Positions 21,193 through 21,751 of a stretch of DNA of 21,751 nucleotides are shown piece by piece (the stretch's first letter is position 1; each line of letters begins with the position of its first letter). The position numbers and the translations under genes were made by a program. This DNA is from a virus: IMG/VR virus record IMGVR_UViG_3300027721_000088, positions 1-21,751 of that record, one strand, 5' to 3'. The notes beneath the pieces are model-generated. The model saw nothing but the letters and a program-made list of their open reading frames with translations. It ran no database searches and had not been told where the DNA came from.

Positions 21193-21751
21193 CCCCAAGC
21201 CTCAACCATTGCCCACGCAATGCCTGAATACGTTTTTGCCCGATCGTGACCGCGTGTGGCCGATTGTGGAAGAGCGTTTTGCCCGGAGTCTGTCTGATTG
21301 GCCCATCTATTATATACACGTCCGTTCTGTTCTACTAGTCGAGGTTCAATGTAGTCTTCGGCTCTGGCTACTAAGGGCGGGAGTCCACGAACCCATATAC
21401 CCGTTTTTTTAGAAGCATCATGCCCAAATTGATAGGGCTGAATATACTGAGGTTTAGGCATAAATGGAAGACGAGTATTAATTATACCGACTGGATTTTC
21501 TATACATATACGCGGTATTGGAGCGTGCCACAGATAAGTTATAAAATCCAAAGCGAGTTGAGTTTGTTGTTGTCGAGCAACCGCTTCGGGTGTATAATGA
21601 CTCTCACAAACTCCATTTTCGTTTATGTAGCTTTGTTTACGATTATTCCAATGATATCCACTTGAGCACAAGTATGTGCATGGGGGGTGGGCAATCATGA
21701 GATCGTATCCGTTTAGATCAACATCTCGTATATCACATTGTAGGTGTCTTC
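21189..21751 (-). CDS. cytosine DNA methyltransferase-like protein (5' end missing)
   Basis: The frame is open to the right edge, so the N-terminus (with the SAM-binding start) lies outside. The 186 visible residues begin RHLQCDIRDVDLNGYDLMIAHPPCTYL. AHPPCT is the PC-type catalytic loop (motif IV), and the later IENPVG matches the EN of motif VI in C5-cytosine methyltransferases. KTGIWVRGLPPL and the final RAKTYSGIAWAMVEAW are typical of the phage form of this family. A protein beginning at the internal ATG (21698) would lack the motif upstream and is unlikely to be real. Such enzymes can protect phage DNA from host restriction; target sequence is unknown. DNA here is GC-richer than in the packaging genes. 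The final ATGA couples it to the fibre gene. Confidence 0.72.
   Translation of the reverse strand, partial: RHLQCDIRDVDLNGYDLMIAHPPCTYLCSSGYHWNNRKQSYINENGVCESHYTPEAVARQQQTQLALDFITYLWHAPIPRICIENPVGIINTRLPFMPKPQYIQPYQFGHDASKKTGIWVRGLPPLVARAEDYIEPRLVEQNGRVYNRWANQTDSGQNALPQSATRGHDRAKTYSGIAWAMVEAWG

Noticed and set aside
21193-21198. TTG start two codons before the fibre ATG
   Set aside because: The ATG forms a standard ATGA coupling with the preceding stop and has GAGG seven bases upstream.
1-21751. tRNA genes
   Set aside because: I saw no cloverleaf-like segment with a T-loop and acceptor stem in the short intergenic gaps; coding density leaves little room for them.

Overview
The window is a near-contiguous stretch of a tailed bacteriophage genome (or prophage), covering packaging, head and the start of the tail. 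Every supported gene lies on the minus strand, so the genome reads from high to low coordinates. Genes are densely packed, with many 1-, 4- or 8-base stop/start overlaps. The HK97-fold protease-capsid fusion, HK97-type portal, gp6-like connector, tail terminator and long tail-tube protein point to a siphovirus-like Caudoviricetes member. AGGAG-type ribosome sites and near-perfect sigma70 promoters show a bacterial host. I cannot name the host from sequence alone. No integrase, repressor, replication or endolysin gene is visible, so lifestyle is undetermined.

In transcription order: (i) 21751-19754 holds the 3' part of a cytosine-methyltransferase-like gene, a tail-fibre-like protein and a 42-residue membrane microprotein. 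(ii) A promoter at 19729-19757 starts the packaging unit: small terminase, a membrane-anchored PAS protein, a holin-like two-helix protein, two small structural-type proteins, and large terminase. (iii) A TTGACA-17-TATAAT promoter at 16210-16238 starts an appendage cluster (16094-8960). It includes a Cys-rich protein and two large proteins built from tens of copies of a 20-residue Ala/Ser/Thr repeat. (iv) A TTGACA-17-GATAAT promoter at 8898-8926 starts the head-tail unit: HNH nuclease, portal, a small HNR-like protein, protease-capsid fusion, connector, an unknown 505-residue protein, tail terminator, tail-tube protein, and a second tail-tube-like protein running off the left edge.

Hairpins after the capsid gene (5025-5047) and after the tail-tube gene (875-903, a convincing intrinsic terminator) probably step transcription down after the two most abundant virion proteins. 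Base composition is mosaic. The core head/terminase genes are AT-rich, while 11185-11823, much of 13592-15634 and the methyltransferase gene are clearly GC-richer, which suggests recently exchanged appendage cassettes.

Most worth a second look: a PAS sensor-like protein with a membrane anchor beside a holin-like protein inside the terminase operon; a predicted leaderless small-terminase mRNA; an internal start that would separate capsid from protease synthesis; twin repeat proteins; a GTGY module shared by the tail-tube and a pre-terminase protein; and tandem tail-tube paralogues.
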